From positions 1 to 32,263 of IMG/VR virus record IMGVR_UViG_3300030390_001220: 32,263 nt of DNA; one strand, 5' to 3'. Positions 6,867-15,073 of this stretch are shown here, in pieces. Under the pieces are notes generated by a model. That model did no database searches, was not told where the DNA came from, and saw only the letters and a program-made list of their open reading frames with translations. This DNA is from a virus. The translations under genes and the position numbers were made by a program. Position 1 is the first letter of the stretch; each line of letters begins with the position of its first letter.

Positions 6867-7963
6867 TGGCAACATATGTGAATAACCTCAGATTAAAAGA
6901 AATTGCAACGGGGGATGAATCTGGTACATGGGGTGCTTCGACAAATACCAACCTAGAGTTGTTAGGTGAAGCACTAGGTTTTGGTACAGAGGGTATAACG
7001 ACAAATGCAGATACTCATGCAACCACAATAGCGGATGGTGCATCAGATGCGGGAAGAGGGATATACATAATATACACTGGAACATTGGATTCAGCTTGTA
7101 CTATTACTATTGGTCCGAACACAATGAAGAGAGTCCATATAATTAAAAATGGAACAAGTGGATCGCAAAACATTCTTATCAGTCAAGGTTCTGGTGCAAA
7201 CATTACAATCGCTGCAGGACAAACTAAGGTTGTTTCTTTAGATGGAGCAGGATCTGGAGCAGCTGTCACAGAAGTTTTTTCTGCATTATCCTTAGTAAGT
7301 CCTAGTTTAACTGGAACACCACTTGCACCAACGGCAGGAACAAGTGTAAATACTACACAAATAGCGACAACTGCTTATGTCACAACTGCCGTAGGAAATG
7401 CAGAGCCTTTTCCATCTGGTACGTCAATGTTATTTCAACAAACTGCGGCACCAACTGGTTGGACAAAACAAACAACACATAATGATAAAGCACTAAGGCT
7501 GACATCTGGAACAGTGGGAACTGGTGGTAGTGTAGCTTTTACTACTGCGATGGCAACTCCTGCCGTTAGCTTGGGTAGTATTACTGGTACTCCTGGAGAA
7601 AACTTAGCAGTCGCTGCTGGAAACTTAGCAGTTAGTATGAGTGGAAATATTTCAGCTACAACTCTAAGTGTTAATCAAATTCCATCACATACACACCCAA
7701 CAAAAGCAGCGGCTACTGGTGGTAATACCACCACGAACTATAACCTTATGACACAAGGAGCGGCGAATAATACCAATGCGTTGCCACCTACTGGTGCTAC
7801 TGGTGGTGGTCAATCTCACAATCACGGACACAATTTAAGTGGTAGTATGTCTGGTGATCCAGCTATTAGTGGTAATATAACTGCTGGAAACTTAGCAGTA
7901 GCCGCTTCAACTGCCACTATTAATGTGCAGTATGTAGATTTTATTATAGCTAATAAGGACTAA
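6866..7963 (+). CDS. Tail fibre protein with collar-like C-terminal domain
   Basis: 365 residues. The N-terminus 'NNLRLKEIATGDESGTWG' followed by 'TNTNLELLGEALGFG' is typical of fibres of marine podoviruses. A beta region of about residues 60-130 follows, then a 'LSGTPLAPTAGTSVNTTQIATTAYV'-type linker (about 150-175). The collar-like part begins 'PFPSGTSMLFQQTAAPTGW' near 183 and ends with His motifs 'IPSHTHP' and 'QSHNHGHN', as in tail-collar domains whose His residues bind metal in trimeric fibres. Repeats of 'GNLAV' are interspersed. Likely role: host recognition at the tail. The downstream cysteine protein and oxygenase might act on the fibre or the host surface. Confidence 0.75.
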   Translation: MATYVNNLRLKEIATGDESGTWGASTNTNLELLGEALGFGTEGITTNADTHATTIADGASDAGRGIYIIYTGTLDSACTITIGPNTMKRVHIIKNGTSGSQNILISQGSGANITIAAGQTKVVSLDGAGSGAAVTEVFSALSLVSPSLTGTPLAPTAGTSVNTTQIATTAYVTTAVGNAEPFPSGTSMLFQQTAAPTGWTKQTTHNDKALRLTSGTVGTGGSVAFTTAMATPAVSLGSITGTPGENLAVAAGNLAVSMSGNISATTLSVNQIPSHTHPTKAAATGGNTTTNYNLMTQGAANNTNALPPTGATGGGQSHNHGHNLSGSMSGDPAISGNITAGNLAVAASTATINVQYVDFIIANKD

Positions 7964-7964
7964 T

Positions 7965-8270
7965 ATGCAGTTAAAGGTTGAAGAAAATTGTCCATTACAT
8001 AATTTTAAAAAATGTAAACAATTTAAATGTGCATGGTTTGTCCAAATGAAAGGCACTAATCCTAATGATGGTAAAGAAATAGATGAATATGCTTGTGCTA
8101 TTGCATGGTTGCCTTTATTACTTGTTGAAAATGCAACACAAGCAAGACAAACTGGAGCGGCAGTAGAATCATTTAGAAATGAAATGGTAAAGTCAAATGA
8201 TTCTAATAGAAATATTTTAGAATTGTCAAAAGTTCTAGAGATTAGAAATAATGGGGAAATAAAACAATGA
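7965..8270 (+). CDS. Conserved small protein with four cysteines
   Basis: 101 residues. 'ENCPLHNFKKCKQFKCAWFV' (Cys 9, 17, 22) plus a fourth Cys in 'DEYACAIAWLPLLL' near residue 44 give a possible metal or Fe-S site. The later stretch 'ATQARQTGAAVESFRNEMVK' is helical. I recall this family ('NCPLxxFKxCKQFxCAWF') as widespread but uncharacterised in phages of proteobacteria. It sits between the tail fibre and the oxygenase and overlaps the latter by 4 bases, so the two are translated together. It could be an iron-binding partner or chaperone for the oxygenase; that is only an inference. Confidence 0.65.
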   Translation: MQLKVEENCPLHNFKKCKQFKCAWFVQMKGTNPNDGKEIDEYACAIAWLPLLLVENATQARQTGAAVESFRNEMVKSNDSNRNILELSKVLEIRNNGEIKQ

Positions 8271-8863
8271 ATGATATGACAAAAGTAAAAAATTTAACTT
8301 TTATTGGTGCTTATGAAAATCTAGCACCTGATGATTATTGTGATAAAATGATAGAGGCTTGGGAGAGAATATATACAAATGCATCATTACGAGATGGTGG
8401 TAATGATGGTTCTATTACTAATGGAGGAGTAGTAAACAGAACAGATTTTGCTCTTTACTTTGATGATATTAGAAATAAGACTCAAGACTTACAACAACAA
8501 ACAAATATGATACTAGACGAAGGTTTAAAAAAATATGGTGCTGAATACCCATCATTAGAAATGAAGCAATATTATAGCGTTAATATTAAAGTGCAAAAAA
8601 CTCCACCAAAAGGTGGATTTCATACTTGGCATAGCGAACACGCTGTTGGAGAAGCTTCTTCTAGAGTTTTGACATGGACAATATATCTTAATGATATTCC
8701 TGATGGGGAAGGAGAAACAGAATTTTTAGAGTATGGTATAAAAGTAAAGCCTAAAAAAGGTACTGTGTCTTTTTTTCCTGCAAGTTGGACACATACTCAT
8801 AGAGGTAATGCAGTTTACACACAAAATAAATACATAGCAACTGGTTGGTATTATTTAGCTTAA
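8267..8863 (+). CDS. 2-oxoglutarate/Fe(II)-dependent oxygenase (prolyl-hydroxylase-like)
   Basis: 198 residues, with the usual late jelly-roll core. 'GFHTWHSEHAVG' supplies the Fe ligands as H122-x-E124 (or H119). 'RVLTWTIYLNDIPDGEGETEFL' is the classic strand of phage and prolyl-4-hydroxylase-like oxygenases. 'GTVSFFPASWTHTHRG' supplies the distal His (H176 or H178), and K188 or R179 could bind 2-oxoglutarate. The first Fe carboxylate is Glu rather than the common Asp, a tolerated variant in this superfamily. Known members hydroxylate protein side chains, nucleobases or small molecules; the substrate here is unknown. Position beside the tail fibre suggests hydroxylation of a virion or host surface protein. 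Confidence 0.75.
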   Translation: MNDMTKVKNLTFIGAYENLAPDDYCDKMIEAWERIYTNASLRDGGNDGSITNGGVVNRTDFALYFDDIRNKTQDLQQQTNMILDEGLKKYGAEYPSLEMKQYYSVNIKVQKTPPKGGFHTWHSEHAVGEASSRVLTWTIYLNDIPDGEGETEFLEYGIKVKPKKGTVSFFPASWTHTHRGNAVYTQNKYIATGWYYLA

Positions 8864-8874
8864 AGGAGATAAAA

Positions 8875-9276
8875 ATGGCAAAAATAACATATTTAAAAGA
8901 AGGCGAAGATAATAAATCACAACTTATTATAGATAGTGTCCAAGTGGATTCTTCTAATTATGGTATAGATAGTAAAATCCATGCCATTCAATGGAATGGT
9001 TCTAAAGGTGAGATTGAATACAATGACGGTACACCAAATAAAGAAATAACAGATATATCTTCTTTGGATTTAGAAACAAAACATGCAACTGAAAAGAAAG
9101 CTAATTCAGATGCAGCAGCAAAAGTTGTTTCAGATGCAGAAGCAAAATACACCTATGTAGAAAAAAGAGTTCTTGCATACCCAACCATGAAAAACCAAAT
9201 AGATGACATTTATCATAATGGAATTGAGGGTTGGAGAAAAACAATCAAAGCAGTTAAGGACAAATATCCTAAATAA
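8875..9276 (+). CDS. Tail-assembly-chaperone-like protein
   Basis: 133 residues from the ATG at 8875, preceded by AAGGAGAT; an in-frame ATG at 8845 lies inside the oxygenase gene and is unlikely. The N-terminal half is beta-rich (AIQWNGSKGEIEYNDGTPN), the middle is an Ala/Lys/Asp-rich helix, and the end is 'LAYPTMKNQIDDIYHNGIEGWRKTIKAVKDKYP'. The 'YPxxxxQLDxxYHNGxxxWxxxIxxVKxxYP' pattern is known from phage proteins next to tail fibres, often annotated as tail-fibre assembly or XkdW-like. A role in folding or attaching the fibre is likely but not demonstrated. Confidence 0.6.
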   Translation: MAKITYLKEGEDNKSQLIIDSVQVDSSNYGIDSKIHAIQWNGSKGEIEYNDGTPNKEITDISSLDLETKHATEKKANSDAAAKVVSDAEAKYTYVEKRVLAYPTMKNQIDDIYHNGIEGWRKTIKAVKDKYPK

Positions 9277-9297
9277 GAAATGATGGGATAATTAAAA

Positions 9298-11181
9298 ATG
9301 CCTCTAACAAGTTTAAAATTTAAACCTGGAATTAACAGAGAGATAACTTCTTATTCCAATGAAGGTGGTTTCTTTGACTGTGAAAAAGTTAGATTCTATA
9401 CTCCTTTTCCAGAAAAAATAGGAGGGTGGATTAAGTATTCTTCTAATACTTATTTGGGAACAGCAAGAGCCTTACATAATTATGTAGCACTAGATGGTTC
9501 AAACTACATGGGTGTAGGTACACACTTAAAGTATTATGTAGAAGAAAGTGGCGTATTTACAGACATAACACCTATCCGTAAAACTTCAACTAACAGTGTA
9601 ACCTTTGCAGCCACAAATGGTTCTTCAACTATTACAGTTACCGATAGTTCTCATGGTGCCATTCAAGGAGACTTTGTTACTCTTGCAGGTGCCGCTAGTC
9701 TGGGTGGTTTAATAGTAGCCAATGTTTTAAATCAAGAATATGTAATAGACTCAATAGCTAATGCTAATAGTTTCTTGATCACAGCAAAAGATACAAGTGG
9801 TAATACTGTAACTGCAAATGGTTCGGATAGTGGTAATGGTGGTTCGGGTGGAGATGCCGTTTATCAAATCAACGTAGGTCTTGATACAACTGTTGGTGGA
9901 ACAGGTTGGGGAGCAGGAGGTTTTTCTGGTGTTAACTCGGATCTTTCAACCTTTGGTTGGGGGGACGCAGCAGATACGGGAACAACTACAACTGTTCGTT
10001 TGTGGACTCATGATAATTTTGGTGAAGATCTATTAATAAATCCAAGAGATGGTGGAGTTTTTTATTGGGATAAATCAGACGGATTAACTGCAAGAGCAGT
10101 GGCACTTTCTTCTGAATCGGGAGCCTCTGACGTACCTACAATTGGTAGACAAATTATGGTTTCAGATATAGACAGACATATTATTGTTTTTGGAGCCAAT
10201 ACTCTGGGAACCACGGTCCAAGATCCATTGTTAATACGTTTTGGTTCTCAAGAATCTTTAGTTGATTTTACTCCTACTGCGACAAATACAGCAGGCGATT
10301 TAAGACTAAGTAGTGGATCTGAATTTATACAAGCAGTAGAAACAAAACAACAAATACTAGTGTTTACAGACAGAAGTCTTTTTTCCATGAGATTTATAGG
10401 TCCTCCTTTTACTTTTGGTTTACAAGAACTATCAAAGAATATAACTATTATAAGTTCTAAATCTGCCGTAGCTGTTGATGAAAGTGTTCTGTGGATGGGT
10501 AAAGAAAACTTTTATATTTACAATGGTGGAAAAGCTCAACAATTACCTTGTACTGTACGAGACAAAGTATTTTTAGATTTTAATTTTGGTCAAGGTGCAA
10601 AAGTATGTGCTGGAGTAAACTCACAATGGTCAGAGGTATGGTGGTTTTACCCTTCTGCTAGTTCTAGTGAAAATGATAAATATGTTATTTTTAATTATGC
10701 TAATCAAACATGGTATTACGGGACACTAAGTAGAACTGCTTGGCATGATAGAGGTGTAAGACAATACCCTATCGCAGCAGGTGATCAATATTTATATGAT
10801 CACGAAAATGGTAATGATGATGATGGCTCTGCTATGACTGCATCCGTTGAATCTAGTCAAATGGATATAGGTGACGGGTATCAATTTAATTTTATTCGTC
10901 AGTTAATACCAGACATTACATTCGAAGGATCAACATCACAAGAAAACCCTACTGTAACTTTTACATTACAAGCTAGGAATGGACCTGGAAGTACCTATGA
11001 CACAAATACTTCTGGAGCATCAACTAGAACAGCAACAACTCCAGTAGAACAGTTTACTGATATAGTAGATGTTAGACTTAGAGGTAGAGCTTTCAACATG
11101 AAGCTAGAGTCCACGAACCAAGGAGTGTCTTGGAAACTTGGAACTCCTAGAATAGATATACGACCAGATGGAAGACGATAA
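9298..11181 (+). CDS. Tail hub / packaged DNA stabilisation protein, gp10-like
   Basis: 627 residues. The opening 'LTSLKFKPGINREITSYSNE' followed by 'GGFFDCEKVRFYTPFPEKIGGW' is the recognisable start of the large hub proteins of HMO-2011-like and P22-like podoviruses (gp10 role). A long beta-propeller-like region follows, with recurrent aromatic strands ('LWTHDNFGEDLLINPRDGGV', 'DRSLFSMRFIGPPFTFGLQE', 'VLWMGKENFYIYNGGKAQ', 'VWWFYPSASSSENDKYVIFNY'). A C-terminal domain ends 'VRLRGRAFNMKLESTNQG'. It likely seals the tail channel and holds the fibres. It is separated by 21 bases from the previous gene and joined to the next by a 1-base TAATG overlap. Confidence 0.8.
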   Translation: MPLTSLKFKPGINREITSYSNEGGFFDCEKVRFYTPFPEKIGGWIKYSSNTYLGTARALHNYVALDGSNYMGVGTHLKYYVEESGVFTDITPIRKTSTNSVTFAATNGSSTITVTDSSHGAIQGDFVTLAGAASLGGLIVANVLNQEYVIDSIANANSFLITAKDTSGNTVTANGSDSGNGGSGGDAVYQINVGLDTTVGGTGWGAGGFSGVNSDLSTFGWGDAADTGTTTTVRLWTHDNFGEDLLINPRDGGVFYWDKSDGLTARAVALSSESGASDVPTIGRQIMVSDIDRHIIVFGANTLGTTVQDPLLIRFGSQESLVDFTPTATNTAGDLRLSSGSEFIQAVETKQQILVFTDRSLFSMRFIGPPFTFGLQELSKNITIISSKSAVAVDESVLWMGKENFYIYNGGKAQQLPCTVRDKVFLDFNFGQGAKVCAGVNSQWSEVWWFYPSASSSENDKYVIFNYANQTWYYGTLSRTAWHDRGVRQYPIAAGDQYLYDHENGNDDDGSAMTASVESSQMDIGDGYQFNFIRQLIPDITFEGSTSQENPTVTFTLQARNGPGSTYDTNTSGASTRTATTPVEQFTDIVDVRLRGRAFNMKLESTNQGVSWKLGTPRIDIRPDGRR

Positions 11182-11558
11182 TGTTTATTACTGCAATACC
11201 TCAGTACATACAGAATATAACAAATGCAAAAGCTGATCTAACAGGTACTGGTGTAGTCACTCTTTATACTGCTCCTAGTGATGCAGATTTCAATGCCTCT
11301 GTTATTAATTCTATTTTAGTTTCAGAAGACTCGGGTAACTCAGACACAATAACAGTAACAATTACAAACGGTAGTAGTGTTTTTAGTTTGTTTAAAGTTG
11401 CAGCAGTGGGAGCAAATGCTACAGTCGAATTATTAACACATAATCTTGTTTTACAAGGAACAGAAATATTAAAAGTTCAAGCGGCAACAGCAAATAGATT
11501 ACATGTCGTAGCAAGCATACAAGAGTTTGCACAGAACAGAAATACAACAGCGTTATAG
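11181..11558 (+). CDS. Small beta-rich virion protein
   Basis: 125 residues, mostly strands: 'ADLTGTGVVTLYTAPSDAD', 'ASVINSILVSEDSGNSDTIT', 'VTITNGSSVFSLFKVAAVG', 'LVLQGTEILKVQAATANRLH'. This 'TLYTxPxxxxAxVxSILVxNxSxxxxTVTV' pattern resembles beta-sandwich proteins that decorate phage particles or cap the tail. It is translationally coupled to the hub gene (TAATG), so a tail position is favoured. A gap of 36 bases with a possible promoter follows it. Confidence 0.6.
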   Translation: MFITAIPQYIQNITNAKADLTGTGVVTLYTAPSDADFNASVINSILVSEDSGNSDTITVTITNGSSVFSLFKVAAVGANATVELLTHNLVLQGTEILKVQAATANRLHVVASIQEFAQNRNTTAL

Positions 11559-11560
11559 GA

Positions 11561-11589
11561 TTGAAAAATAAACGATTAATTGGTAGTAT
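11561..11589 (+). promoter_or_regulatory. Possible sigma70-type promoter before internal virion genes
   Basis: TTGAAA (11561-11566) and TAGTAT (11584-11589) are separated by 17 bases, a 5/6 and 4/6 match to the consensus. The ATG at 11595 would then lie at or within a base or two of the start of the RNA, implying a leaderless message; no ribosome site is obvious for that gene. A+T-rich DNA gives such matches by chance, so this is weak. Confidence 0.25.
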
Positions 11590-11594
11590 AGACT

Positions 11595-12344
11595 ATGGGT
11601 ATTTTTAAGAACATTACTAAGACTTTAAAAAAAGCAGCACCAATTATTGGAGCGGGTATCGGTATGTATTTTGGTGGACCGATGGGTGCATCAATTGGAT
11701 CGGGTATCGGATCTCTTGCAGCAGGGCAAGACACAGAACAAGCTTTATTAAATGCCGCACTTGCAGGGGGTACTGCATATATGAGTGGATATGGTAAAGG
11801 TTTTGAAAAATTACCTAGTGGGGGTATGAGTAGCATATCTGGCCCAGAAATGATGGTAAATCAAACAACCACAACTCCCGTTTCAGCAATACAAGAAGCT
11901 GGTGGTAGTGGCGTATTAAGTCAAATAGGTAATTTTGTAAAAGACAACAAAGCACTAACTGCCGGTATAGCGGGTTTAGGTTTGGCAGGTTTAGCTGGTG
12001 AAGAAGAAGGAAAGAGTATGGGTTCCGATATGCGTCCTTATGCTACTGGTAAATCAAGACTAGGGTATGGACGAATTGGCGATAAAATGTATAATTTAGA
12101 TGATGAAGAAGAAAGACAACGATACTATACAGACAATAGGAACAGACAAGAGGGCGAAGATCTAGCTGTGGGGGGTGAAGTTGAAGGACCTGGAACAGGA
12201 ACTTCTGATTCTGTGCCTGCTAGATTATCAGACGGAGAGTTTGTCTTAACTGCGAAAGCTATTCGTGGTGCAGGTGGTGGAGATAGAAATGTCGGTGCTG
12301 CAAGAATGTATGACATGATGTCACAATTAGAAGGAGCCGCATAA
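11595..12344 (+). CDS. Internal virion protein with Gly/Ala-rich membrane-active region
   Basis: 249 residues. The N-terminal part alternates glycine-rich hydrophobic stretches (APIIGAGIGMYFGGPMGASI, 'SGIGSLAAG'), and a second hydrophobic Gly/Ala run (KALTAGIAGLGLAGLAG) lies near residue 120. The C-terminal 50 residues contain 'GPGTGTSDSVPARLSDGEFVLTAKAIRGAG', a widely shared phage motif of the form 'GTSDSIPAxLSDGEFVxTAxAVxxAG'. The glycine-rich segments could insert in membranes during DNA ejection. It precedes three further internal proteins. The last base of its stop overlaps the next ATG. No obvious ribosome site is seen. Confidence 0.65.
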   Translation: MGIFKNITKTLKKAAPIIGAGIGMYFGGPMGASIGSGIGSLAAGQDTEQALLNAALAGGTAYMSGYGKGFEKLPSGGMSSISGPEMMVNQTTTTPVSAIQEAGGSGVLSQIGNFVKDNKALTAGIAGLGLAGLAGEEEGKSMGSDMRPYATGKSRLGYGRIGDKMYNLDDEEERQRYYTDNRNRQEGEDLAVGGEVEGPGTGTSDSVPARLSDGEFVLTAKAIRGAGGGDRNVGAARMYDMMSQLEGAA

Positions 12345-13369
12345 TGGCAGACCCACAACAAGTTAAACAAGAACAAATTGTAAGGTTAGCTCCTTTTCAA
12401 GAAGAATTTCTAGCAGATATATTTGCAAGTGGTAGAGCTTTAACAGAGCCTGGCTCTCAAATGCCTTATGCAGATCAGCAATTAGCTAATCTTTCTGCTC
12501 CACAACAACAAGCCATAACAGCAGCAACACAAGGTGTTGGTTCCTATCAACCTTATCTTCAACAAGGATCTCAAGCTATTGGAACAGGAATCGAGGCTCT
12601 TGGTACTGGACTTGGTACAATAGGTTCAGCGATAGGTCAAACTGGACAAGCAGATTTTAATTTTGCTCCCACAGACTATCAACAATTTATGGATCCTTAT
12701 ACAGAATCCGTTATTGCAGCACAACAAGCAGATATAGCAAGACAAGGACAAATGCAACAAAACCAACTAGGTGGAACTGCCGTAGGTGCAGGTGCTTTTG
12801 GTGGGTCGAGACAAGGTATTGCACAAGCAGAGATAGCAAGAAATGTTATGGATCAACAAGCAAGAACTGGTTCACAACTAAGATCGGCTGGATTTCAACA
12901 AGCACAAAACACTGCAATGCAAGTGGCTCAAGCACAAGCACAACAACAATTAAAACAAGCTCAACTTACTGGTCAATTGGGTCAAACAACGGGTGCTCTT
13001 GGTCAATCCATAGGGCAACTAGGAACGGCAACGGCTGGACTAGGACAACTAGGACAACAAATGGGTGTTCAAGATGTAAACTCATTATTAGGTGTAGGTG
13101 CACTACAACAAGGACAAGATCAAAAATCATTAGATGTAGCAAGAGCAAATACACTTGCACAACAAGCATTGCCTTATCAACAAGTTGGTTTTATGTCTGA
13201 CTTGTTTCGTGGTGTCCCAGCATTACAACAAACTTATTCTAAAACCACGAGCCCCGGTCCAAGTACCACTTCTCAAATGTTAGGTTTAGGTATTGCAGGT
13301 CTTGGTGCGGCTGGAGCAGCAGGTGGCGTAGGTAATCTATTTAACATGGGTCTATCCCAAAGGAAATAA
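12344..13369 (+). CDS. Glutamine/alanine-rich internal virion protein
   Basis: 341 residues, heavy in Gln, Ala and Gly. After 'VRLAPFQEEFLADIFASGRAL' come long helical Gln-rich stretches ('QPYLQQGSQAIGTGIEALG', 'ADIARQGQMQQNQLGGTAVG', 'QVAQAQAQQQLKQAQLTGQL', 'LGQLGQQMGVQD'). The block 'AFGGSRQGIAQAEIARN' near residue 145 matches a motif I recall as common to phage internal or ejection proteins. A hydrophobic Gly/Ala segment near the C-terminus (LGLGIAGLGAAGAAGGVG) might be membrane-active. It likely belongs with its neighbours to the set of proteins injected with the DNA, comparable in role to T7 gp14/gp15/gp16. Confidence 0.65.
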   Translation: MADPQQVKQEQIVRLAPFQEEFLADIFASGRALTEPGSQMPYADQQLANLSAPQQQAITAATQGVGSYQPYLQQGSQAIGTGIEALGTGLGTIGSAIGQTGQADFNFAPTDYQQFMDPYTESVIAAQQADIARQGQMQQNQLGGTAVGAGAFGGSRQGIAQAEIARNVMDQQARTGSQLRSAGFQQAQNTAMQVAQAQAQQQLKQAQLTGQLGQTTGALGQSIGQLGTATAGLGQLGQQMGVQDVNSLLGVGALQQGQDQKSLDVARANTLAQQALPYQQVGFMSDLFRGVPALQQTYSKTTSPGPSTTSQMLGLGIAGLGAAGAAGGVGNLFNMGLSQRK

Positions 13370-13372
13370 TAA

Positions 13373-15073
13373 ATGAATAATCCTTTACAAAGAAAAATGT
13401 TTCGTGAAGCGGGTATGTCCAAACAACCTGTGGGTATTCTTGCATCATCTCCAGAGTTGATGAATGCAGCTAAAGGCTATGAAAAAGGTGGTACTTATCA
13501 AGATAGGGTTATAAGAGAAGCCCAAAACTATGCACCAGAATTTTCTTTTCAAAATATACCAGCAGCTATTCCTGACATCCCTATCTTAGGTAGACCTAAA
13601 TTTAAAATGTTTAATAGTCCTGGCGAAAACGATGGTTTAGGAGAGATTGGTACTTCTAAAATAGGAGATACATTAAAAGAAGAAAAAGATAAAAAAGCAG
13701 TAGAAAATCAAAATATTGAGCCTAACATAGAAAATATTAATAACACTAATAAAAATATTTTAGACAAGAAAAATGAAGAAGAGTTTGATGTAAAAAAACT
13801 AATGCCTTTTGGTCAAAATCTTAATGTTAGAGGTAAGCAAGAGTTATCGGCAACGGAAGATCCAAATCTAGCCAGTGCAAGTGGAGATGTAACCACAGCT
13901 ATGCAAAAGGTAGCTACTGCCACAACTAAAGATTTCAAAGACACTAATATTGCAGGGACAACATATAATAAAGCGATTAATGATTTAACTAGTCAAATTA
14001 ATAAAGAAGGCAGAGAAATTGGTCTTGATGATGTTTACGATGAAGGTATTAAATTATTAAATTATGATCCTAGAGATTTAGAAAAAAACTATGACGCTGA
14101 TAGAAGACAAGCTTTCTGGTTTAACTTAATGAATGCTGGACTGCAAATCGCAGCAGGCGAAAGCTCTAATGCTTTGACTAATGTAGCCAAAGGTTTAGGT
14201 TCAGGATTACAAAGTTTTGGAAAAGATGTTGGAGAGTTAAAATCAGATCTTCGTGAAGATAGAAAAGAATCAACCAATGTTATGTATCGATTATTAGGTA
14301 ATAAAAGATCAGAGCAGTTAGCAAAAGAAGCATTAGAGTTAGATAAGAAAGCAAAGATTTTTAATATAACTCAGACAGAAGTTGGACAGATGAGATCAAC
14401 TGAAATTGCCAAGGCAAATGCTGAATTTGAAGAAAAGAAATTTAATCTTAACTATTTGGTCGAACTTAAAAAGATGGATCAAACAGAAAAACTAAGTGAA
14501 AATAAAATTAAAGCAGCATTACAGAATGCAATGATAAATAACAAAGCTATCTCCGTTCCTTTCATGTTAGGTTTAATTACACCTAAAGATGGATTTACTA
14601 AGGATACTGTAGATATCTCTGATCCGAATTCGTACTCTTTTACTCCAGAGGGTATAAAGATTGCCAAAGATATTTATGATAATACTAGAACGTATAAACC
14701 TACAAATAGAGAACAGAGTAAAAAAGAAAATTTGGGTAAAGCTACTGGACCTGCTGGAATTGTTTTTGCAAAGCCATCTGATAATGACGGCACATTAGCA
14801 ACAAATTGGGATCAGAACATAAACAGTCAATTTGTTAAAGATGTATCCACCGATCCAGAGAATGCGGCAAAGTTGTTACTTGGTCATGTGTCTCAGTATC
14901 AAAGTCAAGGAGCTCAAATTGATCTTAAAAAGCTAAAAGGACTATATCCAGAAATACATAGATATTTAACAACAGATAAAGATATAGACGGTGAAATACA
15001 AAAATCTCCATTAAGTCAAATGCCAAGTCTATTTAAAAATTCTAATTCTGTTGATTTGAGTAACCCATCCTAA
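13373..15073 (+). CDS. Internal virion protein, helical
   Basis: 566 residues. The N-terminus 'NPLQRKMFREAGMSKQPVGI' then 'LASSPELMNAAKG' is a signature I recall from internal proteins of marine podoviruses. The middle (about residues 90-160) is charged and low-complexity. A hydrophobic helical block 'RRQAFWFNLMNAGLQIAAGE' follows near residue 245, and then long helical, coiled-coil-prone regions (about 300-390). The C-terminal 130 residues are polar, with 'AAKLLLGHVSQYQSQGAQI'. No peptidase or lysozyme motif was found by eye. The 1-base overlap with the next gene (TAATG) and the position suggest an ejection-complex component. Confidence 0.65.
   Translation: MNNPLQRKMFREAGMSKQPVGILASSPELMNAAKGYEKGGTYQDRVIREAQNYAPEFSFQNIPAAIPDIPILGRPKFKMFNSPGENDGLGEIGTSKIGDTLKEEKDKKAVENQNIEPNIENINNTNKNILDKKNEEEFDVKKLMPFGQNLNVRGKQELSATEDPNLASASGDVTTAMQKVATATTKDFKDTNIAGTTYNKAINDLTSQINKEGREIGLDDVYDEGIKLLNYDPRDLEKNYDADRRQAFWFNLMNAGLQIAAGESSNALTNVAKGLGSGLQSFGKDVGELKSDLREDRKESTNVMYRLLGNKRSEQLAKEALELDKKAKIFNITQTEVGQMRSTEIAKANAEFEEKKFNLNYLVELKKMDQTEKLSENKIKAALQNAMINNKAISVPFMLGLITPKDGFTKDTVDISDPNSYSFTPEGIKIAKDIYDNTRTYKPTNREQSKKENLGKATGPAGIVFAKPSDNDGTLATNWDQNINSQFVKDVSTDPENAAKLLLGHVSQYQSQGAQIDLKKLKGLYPEIHRYLTTDKDIDGEIQKSPLSQMPSLFKNSNSVDLSNPS

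Noticed and set aside
11576-11836. Proline/isoleucine-rich minus-strand frame at the start of an internal virion gene
   Set aside because: It is the antisense of Gly-rich codons, which give Pro runs; no supporting signal.
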